This document shows positions 13,001 to 20,800 of a stretch of 24,651 nt of DNA, one piece after another. The stretch covers positions 1 to 24,651 of IMG/VR virus record IMGVR_UViG_3300047287_000390; one strand, written 5' to 3'. Under the pieces are notes generated by a model. That model was not told the DNA's origin, did no database searches, and saw nothing but the letters and a program-made list of their open reading frames with translations. The position numbers and the translations under genes were made by a program. This stretch comes from a virus. The stretch's first letter is position 1, and every line of letters begins with the position of its first letter.

Positions 13001-14974
13001 CAAAAAAACGCTAGCGAAAAGCGCATTCAGCAGATCGAAAACGAATCAAAGGCGATCGAGAAGCAGTATGATGCGCAAATTAAAGCACTCGAAGGTCAGC
13101 GTGGTCCAGCCGAGCAAGAACTGGCAAAACTGCAAAGGGCAGACCTGGAAGCGAAAGCTAAGCAACCGGGCCGTTCTGGACTGGAGGCCAGGGCTGAGCT
13201 AGAACGTCTTGCCAGGGAGGAGAAGGTAGCGCAATTAAAAGAGGAAAAGGAGAAAAAAGTGCAGGAGCTTGCCGATCAAAGGGCCGCCATTGAGGAAACA
13301 ATAACACAAAATGAATACCAGTTATTAGACACCAGGATTGCGGCCGAAAAAGAAATTGCTAGAATCAGGGGTACACAAATAGATCAAGAAATTAGCGGCC
13401 TGCAACAATCAATCAGGAACAGGGCATCCGGACAAACTGGTACAACTGGCACGACAACTGCTGTTCCTGGTGGAACACAACAATCTGTTGACCAAGCGAA
13501 GGCTGCTGGCGAGCAGGCAGGAAAGGCCTACAGTACTGGATACCAGATGTCAATTAAAGCTGCTGGGCCACCGGAGAACGATCCTAACGCAAAAGTTAAA
13601 TACAACTTTCAGGATCCTGCTGTAATTGCTGCTTCCAAGGAACGCAATACGCTGCAGGAGCAGTACAATGCCCTGCTTGCCAGCACGAAGGCCCTGGAAC
13701 AGCAGCAGGCCAGGACCACTCCTGGTCAACAGGATTCCAGTGTTACTGATCAAATCCTGAGCAATTATCAGCAATTAGCTGCACTGCAGGCCCAAATGGC
13801 AAGTGCTGAGCAGAATTATTCTAACTCATTACAAGCTACGAAGCAAGTTACCGGTCAAATAGTCATTACAAATCAGACATTAGCTCAACAATTTGGGCAA
13901 TTATCAAATACGAAACCAGCCACTCCGGTTGACCTTTCAAAGCTAAGCGAAGCCTATCAGAAGGTAACACAGCTAAATGCTGAATACAAGAAACAGCAGG
14001 GAATTGTAAATGCACTAAAAACGCAGGCAGCTTCTTCGGATCCGGCCGTCCGAGAGGCTGCTATTCAGAAACTTACTACGGAAAACGCTAAGCTCCAAGA
14101 ATTACAGAAAAACCTTAACGGTGCAAAAACTGCCTACGGCAGTCTGGAAAGCACTGCTACCGGTCAAGGACTCAGCAATTCAATTACTCCAGATAACCTA
14201 GAGCAGGTCAAGAATGAAATTAAAAACTGGGCAAGCGGTTTGGATACCGTCGACCAATCCGGACAATCGATTAGCAGTACTCTGCAATCAACCTCGGATG
14301 TAATCCTACAGATTGCGGCTGCATCAAAACTTACAGAAGATTCGTTCAAAAACGCTGCTGGCTCCGTGGGTTCTGAAATGCTACCAGCAATACAGCAAAT
14401 TGAACCTGAATTAAACAATATACAACAACAGCTTGATGACATTTTCAATAAAACATATGAAGTGGCTGTTGTACTGAAAACTGAAAAGCAAGGACTGTGG
14501 ACTGGTGGCCCTGCCACTGGCGGCACCGTCTACAAGGTGAACGAACTTGGCCAAGAAGGCTTCATGAACAAGTTTGGCCGGGTTACTCCAATCAGAAAGG
14601 CCCGCAACAGCTCCTGGAGAGCCCCTGGAGATGGCTTCGTTATCCCGGCTGATATCTACAGTCAAATGTCACAAACATCGCCTGCAGCGCCTTCTGTGGG
14701 TATTTCACCGGCAACGCCCAAGGCTCCTAGTACGGGCAATGACTCACTGCGTTCGTTGGCCAAGTTTACCGCAATGTTGGCGGCAAAAGCGATGCAACCA
14801 TCTGGCGACAACGGCACGTACGAACTCTCGAAAGTTCAAGCACATCAGGCCCAGGAGATCGGAAAACTAAGCCGCGCAGTGCAAGAATTGAACGAAAAAG
14901 ACTGGAACGTAAATGTTAAAGTACGAAACGACAACAGTCTTGCATACCTTAAGGCCTTAAATCACCGACTGTAA
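7034..14974 (+). CDS. Giant tail tape measure protein, 2646 aa
   Basis: Sets tail length and sits inside the tail tube. The N-terminal tape-measure domain (about residues 170-380) is recognisable from LGVNIKTVRDGFQQL, the GAEKSRRVLNG segment and GKGKLQAEELTQQISEADP. Hydrophobic segments lie near residues 489-532, 1428-1446 and 1552-1585 (the last Gly/Ala-rich), plausibly for membrane passage during DNA delivery. Long charged coiled coil runs from about 570 to 1350 and from about 1650 to 2100 (strongest 1978-2092). The C-terminal region near 2487-2540 (GGTVYKVNELGQEGF ... GDGFVIPA) is typical of tape measure tails. No peptidase or lytic transglycosylase domain was recognised. ATG 7034 has AGG 4 nt upstream; the stop overlaps the next start as TAATG. 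Confidence 0.93.
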   Translation: MAGDLNFKVNFDTAQAGAELQSLLEKFIAGSESAGNRLNRALGGTTERKVVIRTEVDETGVKKLTSQVLTLRSEADKLRNAFASATRVDRDSITSLRGQIRQATQARDAVQQFGQAIDLTNRKQVLSAKQTEEYTALDARVKSLQQSLKNLQDADKGLSGRLAASFGDLFEKGRKFQDLVSIFQSFGIVIGAFTAPIKAATNALADLDQFRLSFQAIGQSSDAASIALSDASRIALGLGVNIKTVRDGFQQLSPVVLNTGGTLNDVSAITESLASRFAAFGLGAEKSRRVLNGVIQAFGKGKLQAEELTQQISEADPAFKTDFANALFKSVDALKAAGGESAQLASELSALAKSGQRPVTALEGLVKQGKITAAVLTQILPKLSKADILFGKLGPTASSGVEAFKRGVQGLDEVPVTLRQVQANIENINQLNLEKFAKTAEPLVLVFVELQAGLADFISRLGEIGTIKDLVSILSAIGTGVANVTKFILTGLEGIIRLLGVLTPLIKLLTQIPGLVELIGAALLIKFIKPVSESVASAKTLIQAFRDIGKAKDALDGTGGNTLFDPKSSQVAQKSLSQLRKELETPVGSGITESVKGTEKAVETLSKKQINQLNKIQERIVEAREDYRDLRVELERSIQGKQTKIELIDSGEATKTQARLKEVRDRIDEIGNIFNTVSWQDLEEAANVDQTKVINQTRQLASANAEVNTQLANRAGLETGKSDIGGLTNQLSDQKKELDKAIQEAALLEAQISNVEGGLGKAAKTAALLPETIATFPLDIQNAVKNLKDLDDAYFGINRKLERVTQYSVGGFVDKSTLEELARLSKIDPSTGLRLYQEVQKNIINEKNRFKSAIELNLVSPALLENADQIDKIFAKFESDAKFVQTAIDGIDVNNVGIDDLGKQGSASLVSLKDALSGVKERITDLRSNISRLATEIAVVKSEDVQTVSPQSAAAANAAVSANKQVNNELTRRVELEQKIAALTARNEQLTARKKKVTPLQYTGTTKNPETGKKEYILAEQAVLDQVDRISKKIEDEKKKIRNEIRRYNRELAKLGEPPSAEDIARTNAITQAKGKTLFQLQTELDDLQRQLAKLEPIDAIIRTNFDLDIQESEASLLEQRKKIEKLVRRQLKLQTTADVTTTFNAARSPEATVTVEDIDAFKKFREEAVRSYIDAKLGSEQYVKQAKTEIETLDRRAAALEKARRNASSLPVAVSGGAGANDELRAIQQQADYLRTSLAQLDASWARSYQGVLDYEDVLSALDQGAKITDQQLHKLASANEIIGGAASRAADEVSALTQRQAELTERSRQLGKDLAGLSLSDKVEADKLNGELTLVKGELVDVGRQLDITSNSANLLQQEAALIGTALEQASKPRAGLQGIKDIFTGLTESSNKFGKAFGNTGLVIANGVSKINGAITTVVASIREFSAQLLPFAAISIAIAAYSKATEASRTIQEENKQTTDRLKSTIKDLSTAYAELGGTVQKVDIKSLTPQINGLDVVLISLGGILKKTINLFKQWFDVIKGSTIDPLTGQIKKTYSTFEQFASSLGLIASAALVGGRVFGPWGAGIAGVAAAAAVLTIALNTTGAKIDQLKEKGTALREGYVQEIQLLKQLAGQVRLFGDEYLKAKAAAEAANKKGGTGAAESAGKDVQYYSKTLSAYGTLIERTKALRNEQTAALGTTRATAQEAFRLTNEIRLLETKRDSTDARKREKNGEQGYRTSIQNQINAKKDQLKVIEEANAQAAASERLLKAELTQLEAELERLRVKYGLLTKEQLANANNTSNLKDKLKEAKAALDLLDFTSQRKKFDEIATSVGTIQAQLDKLENAAKERELAGYVAEVKRQLASGEIPTSLSTIQNLVKSLEERSVMLDINSPQLPKVLQDLLKAEEYAGRLDGKKAQITLELIERGVQNGSLKDTLALREKQLEELGKVKQSTPIGSKEYEAILAKEKQLTQAKENDEKTVDELRSQLAQKQIDRIDNIIEKQKNASEKRIQQIENESKAIEKQYDAQIKALEGQRGPAEQELAKLQRADLEAKAKQPGRSGLEARAELERLAREEKVAQLKEEKEKKVQELADQRAAIEETITQNEYQLLDTRIAAEKEIARIRGTQIDQEISGLQQSIRNRASGQTGTTGTTTAVPGGTQQSVDQAKAAGEQAGKAYSTGYQMSIKAAGPPENDPNAKVKYNFQDPAVIAASKERNTLQEQYNALLASTKALEQQQARTTPGQQDSSVTDQILSNYQQLAALQAQMASAEQNYSNSLQATKQVTGQIVITNQTLAQQFGQLSNTKPATPVDLSKLSEAYQKVTQLNAEYKKQQGIVNALKTQAASSDPAVREAAIQKLTTENAKLQELQKNLNGAKTAYGSLESTATGQGLSNSITPDNLEQVKNEIKNWASGLDTVDQSGQSISSTLQSTSDVILQIAAASKLTEDSFKNAAGSVGSEMLPAIQQIEPELNNIQQQLDDIFNKTYEVAVVLKTEKQGLWTGGPATGGTVYKVNELGQEGFMNKFGRVTPIRKARNSSWRAPGDGFVIPADIYSQMSQTSPAAPSVGISPATPKAPSTGNDSLRSLAKFTAMLAAKAMQPSGDNGTYELSKVQAHQAQEIGKLSRAVQELNEKDWNVNVKVRNDNSLAYLKALNHRL

Positions 14975-15720
14975 TGACCGTCACAATTGGCAGTACTACG
15001 TTTGGTAACTTAACGGCCCAGCCATTCGGCTATGAAGGTACAGATGTAAAAGAAGGCATGTCTGCCAGACAATGGCAGATAAGTGGCCTGCTGAAGCCTT
15101 CTGAATGGTTGAATTTAGTCAATACGTATAATACGTGGCGCAGCACCAGGATTCAAGATACACCAACAGACGTTTCTCTGGTTGTTGGTACGACAATAGC
15201 ATTCAGCGGAACAGGCCCTGGCGGCAGTAGCTGGACGAATATTGCTTGCTGGTTTTCGGAAGCGCCAGCGGCGGAAGATGCCGGTGCATTCCTGCGTGCT
15301 ACGGTAACACTTGTAGATGCAAACCAGGCACTTGAGGTAAAGCTAAAGGAAAAGGAAGCGACTGATACAGCAGAAGACCTACCTGATCTTGGCACAATTA
15401 CCATCGGTGGTACAACTTTAGTTCTGACGAAACCGATGGACTCTTATGGTCCCGGTCCGACCATGGAACTTACTGCATCTGGCACGCATTTAATATCAGG
15501 AGCGCTTGTTGTTTATAAAATACGAGACGTAGAAGGAACTACTGATCTGACGGGATGGAATAATATAAGGACTTGGTATGAAGCACAAATTGTCGCAAAA
15601 CCCCTTGCAACAAGTTGGTTTCCAGTTAGCATACCATCCGCAACAGCGGAACGCAAAACCATCAATGGCGTAGTTTCTGACGTTTACACTGTATCAATTC
15701 AACTGGGACAAGTATTGTAA
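14974..15720 (+). CDS. Distal tail (tail-tip) protein, probable, 248 aa
   Basis: First gene after the tape measure, where siphophages encode the distal tail protein that forms a ring joining tube and tip. It starts MTVTIGSTTFGNLTAQPFGY. Two halves look distantly alike: residues about 7-60 (FGNL...GYEG...ARQWQISGLLKPSEWLNL) and about 140-205 (TLVL...SYGP...THLISGALVV...LTGWNNI), suggesting an internal duplication, a weak observation. No membrane segment. It is coupled at both ends by TAATG overlaps (14972-14976 and 15718-15722). Function is inferred from position and size. Confidence 0.6.
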   Translation: MTVTIGSTTFGNLTAQPFGYEGTDVKEGMSARQWQISGLLKPSEWLNLVNTYNTWRSTRIQDTPTDVSLVVGTTIAFSGTGPGGSSWTNIACWFSEAPAAEDAGAFLRATVTLVDANQALEVKLKEKEATDTAEDLPDLGTITIGGTTLVLTKPMDSYGPGPTMELTASGTHLISGALVVYKIRDVEGTTDLTGWNNIRTWYEAQIVAKPLATSWFPVSIPSATAERKTINGVVSDVYTVSIQLGQVL

Positions 15721-17822
15721 TGGCAATTGATGCAAGGGCTATATGTAGCTGCAGCCTCGGCCCCTTAGTTAGTGCATCAATAAGTGACGATTATATCCAA
15801 GGCTCTGGTTTGATTAAAGTTACTGGAAATTGTGTAATCGATGACTTAATTACACCAGATCCGGGTACTATCGTAACTTTTACGTATACCAAGAAATCCA
15901 CAACTGGTGCAAGTGTAACTCGAACTGTTCCACGCAAATTGCGAGTCCTCAGTTCTTTTGCTGACCCTTATCGTAGAACAACATCCGTCCAGCTAGGTTG
16001 CAAGTTAACTTATAATTCTAACCTGAAAGAGGCGTATACGTGGGATGCGTTTGATGACCCTTTGAATGCAGAAGCAGATCCAGCAGATGAAGCTATTGTG
16101 ATAATCCCGATCAATGCCGTCAGCGTAGCTGCTGAATGCTGCTTAAAGCTCGGAATAGGCGGAGGGCCGGCATTAACCAACAAATTCAGTGTCGCAACTT
16201 TTGATTACAGCCCAGGCTATGTAGCTGTTCTCAGCGATCTGATGGTGTCTGAATGCCAGTATGGATATCTGGATATGAATGAGAACTTGGTTGTAAAAAG
16301 TCTTAATTCAGCCTTAGGGACTGTACCAGTTATAACCAATTCTCAGATAATTGATATTTCAGAAATCAATTCTGGTGAGCTACCAGGTGAGTCTGTTGTT
16401 GTAAATTATAGCACACTGAGATTAAAAGACCCAGACCAGACTGATGAAAATGCTGCGAGCGAGGGGCAATGGGAATACGAGGAAACAACGGGCACTATGG
16501 AGTATACAACAATTACGGCGAAGGGTTTAAATGATGAGGTACTGGAGTATCAATATTCAAATCTGCCAATTACTAAAACATACACGACATATGATGATTG
16601 GGACAGGGTTATAAGCCGTATAGAACTTCAGCCAGAAGTAAGAGGGGCATTTCTGTTCAGCAGTTATATATCTGAATATCTTGCATTTGGTGCATCCAAA
16701 AATGATCAATATCAGCAAGTCAATGCAAGGAATATTGCTGGTGCATTGTTTGACTTGAATACTAAAACTACTATTACCTATGTAATGCCAGCCGTTGGCA
16801 CCAAGCCAGACGAAGGCTATGACGAGGTGTATCAAGAAATAGTAGAAAAACAAGAGTACAATTTAAGTGTTCATGGCGCTTGTAGCGTAAATTATATAGA
16901 TAACCAGGGAAATTTTGACAGCCAAAGCATATATCCAATGACTACAGAAAAGACGGTTACTACTTACGAAAAAACTACTAAGTATGTCGAGTGGGACATT
17001 AATAACTTTTACTATGCTTATCAGTCGTCTATACCTGTTAATACTTCTTCGTACTTTACTGATGTAACAAAGACAGTTGTCCAAAAAACAGCAGCTTATG
17101 GCTATACACCATTAGGGCAAGCTGATATAAGCAAGCGCAATGATCAGGGCATCGAAGCTCCCAAAAGTTATAGCAATATTCTGAATATGGTCGATGCTGG
17201 CACCGAAACTAGAATAACTTCAGGCAGAGAAGTTGGTCTGCAATCAAGGCCAGATTCCTCTACGCTTGTTGCTGCAACAACAAGTGATAATGGTGATCCC
17301 AACAATGGCTACAGCACCCCAAGCATGAGTCAAATTGAACTCGCACTTGGATCGGTGGCAGATACAGCTAATCGTGTAGAGTTTACTATGCCATATGCTC
17401 CAGATGATATATTTATTAAAATAGGCGTAGAGCCAAATCAAACCTATTCATCACTTAAAAGCGATGCCAGCTCCAAGGCAAATGCGTTCGGCAGAGTTCA
17501 AAATGAATTACTGCTTGGCAACAGGTATGGCATGAATATTCAAACATTGCCAGAATATATACCATTAAACCCGTTCTCTGGATTTGTCGTAGAGGCAGCA
17601 GGTTATCAAGTGGCATATCGAGTCAATGGATTAACTTGGACGATGGATGCGAATGGTGTCATCGTATCTACGGATGGATTGTTCAGAGGCGGTATTGGTG
17701 GCACCGGCAATGCATGGTTCCCAGTGGCCCCTGGTGTCGTGAATTTACCAACTACTTTGCCAACGTCTAATAGTGCTCCAGTCCAATACATTGGGTCTTT
17801 ACCCAATGTAAATGTAGGCTAG
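15720..17822 (+). CDS. Tail hub / tail-associated structural protein, probable, 700 aa
   Basis: Large protein between the distal-tail-like gene and the fibre gene, the usual site of the central hub that carries the fibres and holds the tape measure tip. The N-terminus (SISDDYIQGSGLIKVTGNCV, then TPDPGTIVTFTY at about 48-60) resembles a hub-type beta domain with a 'P-x-P-G-x-x-V-x-F' strand. The rest is Tyr/Thr/Asp-rich and beta-prone. The C-terminal 100 residues (PLNPFSGFVVEAAG, NGLTWTMDANGVIVSTDGLF) again look like a small beta domain, followed by a Gly/Pro-rich end. No catalytic motif recognised. Its TAG stop overlaps the AGGAGGT ribosome site of the next gene. Confidence 0.6.
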   Translation: MAIDARAICSCSLGPLVSASISDDYIQGSGLIKVTGNCVIDDLITPDPGTIVTFTYTKKSTTGASVTRTVPRKLRVLSSFADPYRRTTSVQLGCKLTYNSNLKEAYTWDAFDDPLNAEADPADEAIVIIPINAVSVAAECCLKLGIGGGPALTNKFSVATFDYSPGYVAVLSDLMVSECQYGYLDMNENLVVKSLNSALGTVPVITNSQIIDISEINSGELPGESVVVNYSTLRLKDPDQTDENAASEGQWEYEETTGTMEYTTITAKGLNDEVLEYQYSNLPITKTYTTYDDWDRVISRIELQPEVRGAFLFSSYISEYLAFGASKNDQYQQVNARNIAGALFDLNTKTTITYVMPAVGTKPDEGYDEVYQEIVEKQEYNLSVHGACSVNYIDNQGNFDSQSIYPMTTEKTVTTYEKTTKYVEWDINNFYYAYQSSIPVNTSSYFTDVTKTVVQKTAAYGYTPLGQADISKRNDQGIEAPKSYSNILNMVDAGTETRITSGREVGLQSRPDSSTLVAATTSDNGDPNNGYSTPSMSQIELALGSVADTANRVEFTMPYAPDDIFIKIGVEPNQTYSSLKSDASSKANAFGRVQNELLLGNRYGMNIQTLPEYIPLNPFSGFVVEAAGYQVAYRVNGLTWTMDANGVIVSTDGLFRGGIGGTGNAWFPVAPGVVNLPTTLPTSNSAPVQYIGSLPNVNVG

Positions 17823-17827
17823 GAGGT
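17821..17827 (+). promoter_or_regulatory. Strong Shine-Dalgarno of the giant fibre gene
   Basis: AGGAGGT, 9 nt before ATG 17837 and overlapping the TAG stop of the preceding gene. It is the strongest ribosome site in the tail operon and decides the start of the fibre protein. Confidence 0.85.
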
Positions 17828-17836
17828 AAATAAGTT

Positions 17837-20800
17837 ATGGCAGCACCAGTTTTCCAGGCCGTAGGAACGCAGTTTGCGGCAACTAACGCGACAACTGCTA
17901 CGTGGCCAACGCACCAAACTGGTGACATCGGGGTTCTCGTTGTTGAAATTGACGGTCTAGGGACTGCAATTACTATAAGTGGTTGGACCAGTCAAACAAA
18001 TGCAGGCGACAATACGGTAGGGAGTAAATTACAGGTTTTGTGGAAGCGGGCCGCCAGCGCCGCCGAACCTGCGGTATCTATACCCGATACCGGCGACCAT
18101 CAAATTGGTGCTATTTTTACATTTAGGGGTTGCAGGGCTTCTGGTAATCCATTCTTTGGTACGCAAACTTCATCTTTAATACTTAGTAACGCTGGCTCCG
18201 TTACTTGGCCAACTCTTACTACAACAGAAAATGATCTTTTAGTGCTGCTAATTGCGACTAGAAATAATGATAATGCTAGTACTACTTTCTTTGGAGTAGC
18301 TCAACCTGGTACTGGCGCTGCTCTTACTGGTGTTGCAGAAGCAGGTGAAATAGGTGCCATTTCCGGTAATGGTGGTGGAGCTACTGTTCAGTACGGAACT
18401 TTAGCGCTTGCTGGTTCCACTGGAACCTATACTTCAACTGTTACGACGGGTGGTGTAGCTCACGTAATGGCCACTATGGCCCTGCTGGGTCCTGTTGGTG
18501 TTACTGGCGAAAAAGGCGCATTCAGCGTTGTCGGCAAAGATGCAACTTTCAAGAGAAGTTACAGTGTTTTAGCTGCAACTGGCAGTTATGCTATCGCGGG
18601 AAAGAATGCAAACCTCAAAAGGGGCTGGCTCGTATCGGCTGGAACGGGCTCATTCTTGGTCGCCGGAAAGAATGCAACTTTCAAGAAATCGTATTCACTG
18701 CTATCCAGTAAGGGTTCGTTCTTAGTTTCAGGAAACCCTGTTACTGTCAGGACAGTCAGGGCCCAGGCTGGCAGCTTTACCGTAGCCGGTAAAAATGCTA
18801 ACTTCAAGAAAAATTCTGTATTTCCTGTTAGCGCTGGCAGCTTTAACGTAACAGGCAAGAATGCTTCATTCGTCAAGGGTAGGGCATTTATTGTTGGGCC
18901 TGGTTCGTATACAGTTAATGGCAAGAACGCCATACTTATTCGAACTATTGATCCTCAAAATAATTTAAACAATAACTTCCCAGATGCGCAACCTGGAGAT
19001 GGCGTAGTTGATCAAAATACTGGAGATGTATGGATATATAATGGCACTTTATGGGTTAATTCTGGACCTAATCCTGGTACAACTATTGAAGCAAGCAGAC
19101 GAATACCAGTCTATAACGAAACCTTGCTTTGCACATGTATAACTGGCATCAGTTTTGGTTCAAAAAGCCTTGCGTATAAACTAGATCTAGATCCTGTAAT
19201 ACTTGAACCATCTATAGTAACCACTAGTATTTCTGTATCGGTGTTGAATGCTGTATATACGCCACCGAACAGTGGCAGAATTACCTTATCTTACAATACG
19301 CCAAGTATCAGGAAAGGCACAGCGGTTTTTGGTAAATCTTACAGTATAGCTATAAATAGTTTTGCTCCAACCGTTGCAGCTTCTAGCGGTATTGGAGTGC
19401 CTGCTGCAAGTATAGCTATCAATGCTTTTGCCGGATCGATCGCATCTCAGACAAAAACAATAAGCATGCCGAGTGCCGTTGCTGTAAATATCACCACTGG
19501 AATACCTACGTTAATCAATATTAGTGATCCGTATTGGAGCAATGTTGTTTTATTGCTTAGAACGGAAGGTTCTTCATTTGCTACCAGTCCATCTGGTAGA
19601 TATTTTGCTGATGCTGGACCATACAACCTGACAATAAGAACAACTGCAAAAGACTCGCTCGATTATACAAAACAAAACGTTCTTTATAGCAGTACGCGTG
19701 TTAAGTATGGTGCAAATTCTGCACTTTTCTGGGACGCAAGTTCGCTGTTGAAAATTGAAGCAAACTCTAATACTGTTATTGGTACAAGTCCATTTACGGT
19801 CGAGTTATGGATATATCTCACTTCTCTTGGTAGCACAAATCAAACAATTATCGGCGAAACAAGCCTAAGTAATGGTGGAGAGCTAGTAATATACTTCAAC
19901 CAGACATTGATAGGTGTCGGGAAAGCTGATACAAGTGAAGGGTTTACCACTATTCATAATGGTTCTTTAACTGTAGGAGCCTGGCATCATCTAGCGGTTG
20001 TCAGGGATGCATCTAGCAATGCTTACGTTTTTCTGAATGGTATTCTTAAGTCTGGTCCAATCCAACTGCTATCAGATTTCTCTTCAGCAGAAGGAAACCA
20101 GGGTAAGTTAACAGTCATTGGTGGCGATGGAACTAATGGTGGTACACTTAGGGGCTTTGTGGAAGACCTCAGAATTACAAAAGCTGCAAGGTATACCAGT
20201 AACTTTACTGTGCCATCGGAGCAGTTTGAGGGTAAGGATATTACTCCTGTCGTTACAGAACCCAGTGATATACCATATTCTGCTGTCAAATTATTGATTC
20301 ATGGATCTGGATCAATTGCAGATTCCAGCTCCAGCAGTACATCAATAACGGCAACTGGTGTCAGTATCAATACAACTATCCAAGATCCATTTGGCTTTAC
20401 GTCGGGTGTACTAAGTTTTGGCGGTACCAGCAGCTATCTAATATTTGGCTCAAATGCTGGCCTAGTATTCGGTACTGATCCATTCTGTCTTGAATTCTGG
20501 GTTTATTTAACATCTGCATATTCAGCTAATATATTTGCTCCCTTTGCTAATAGTACTACAAATACTGGACTACCTAGTATTAGGATGTTCTGTGATTCAA
20601 ACGGTTACGGCACTGAAACTATTTTTGACATATTAAAGACTTCGTACTGCCCAACGGTGCTGAATACATGGCATCACATCGCTTTCACCAGGGATTCGCT
20701 TGGTGAAGGCCGTGTATTTGTAGACGGCAAGCTGGTTGATTATCCGGAATTTCTAGCGAACTACTTGGCTGGATATTATTGGACTGGTAATGGTAAAACA

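Noticed and set aside
18586-18933. 115-codon minus-strand open frame with repetitive Leu/Pro motifs
   Set aside because: It is the mirror of the seven in-frame fibre repeats and has no start signals.
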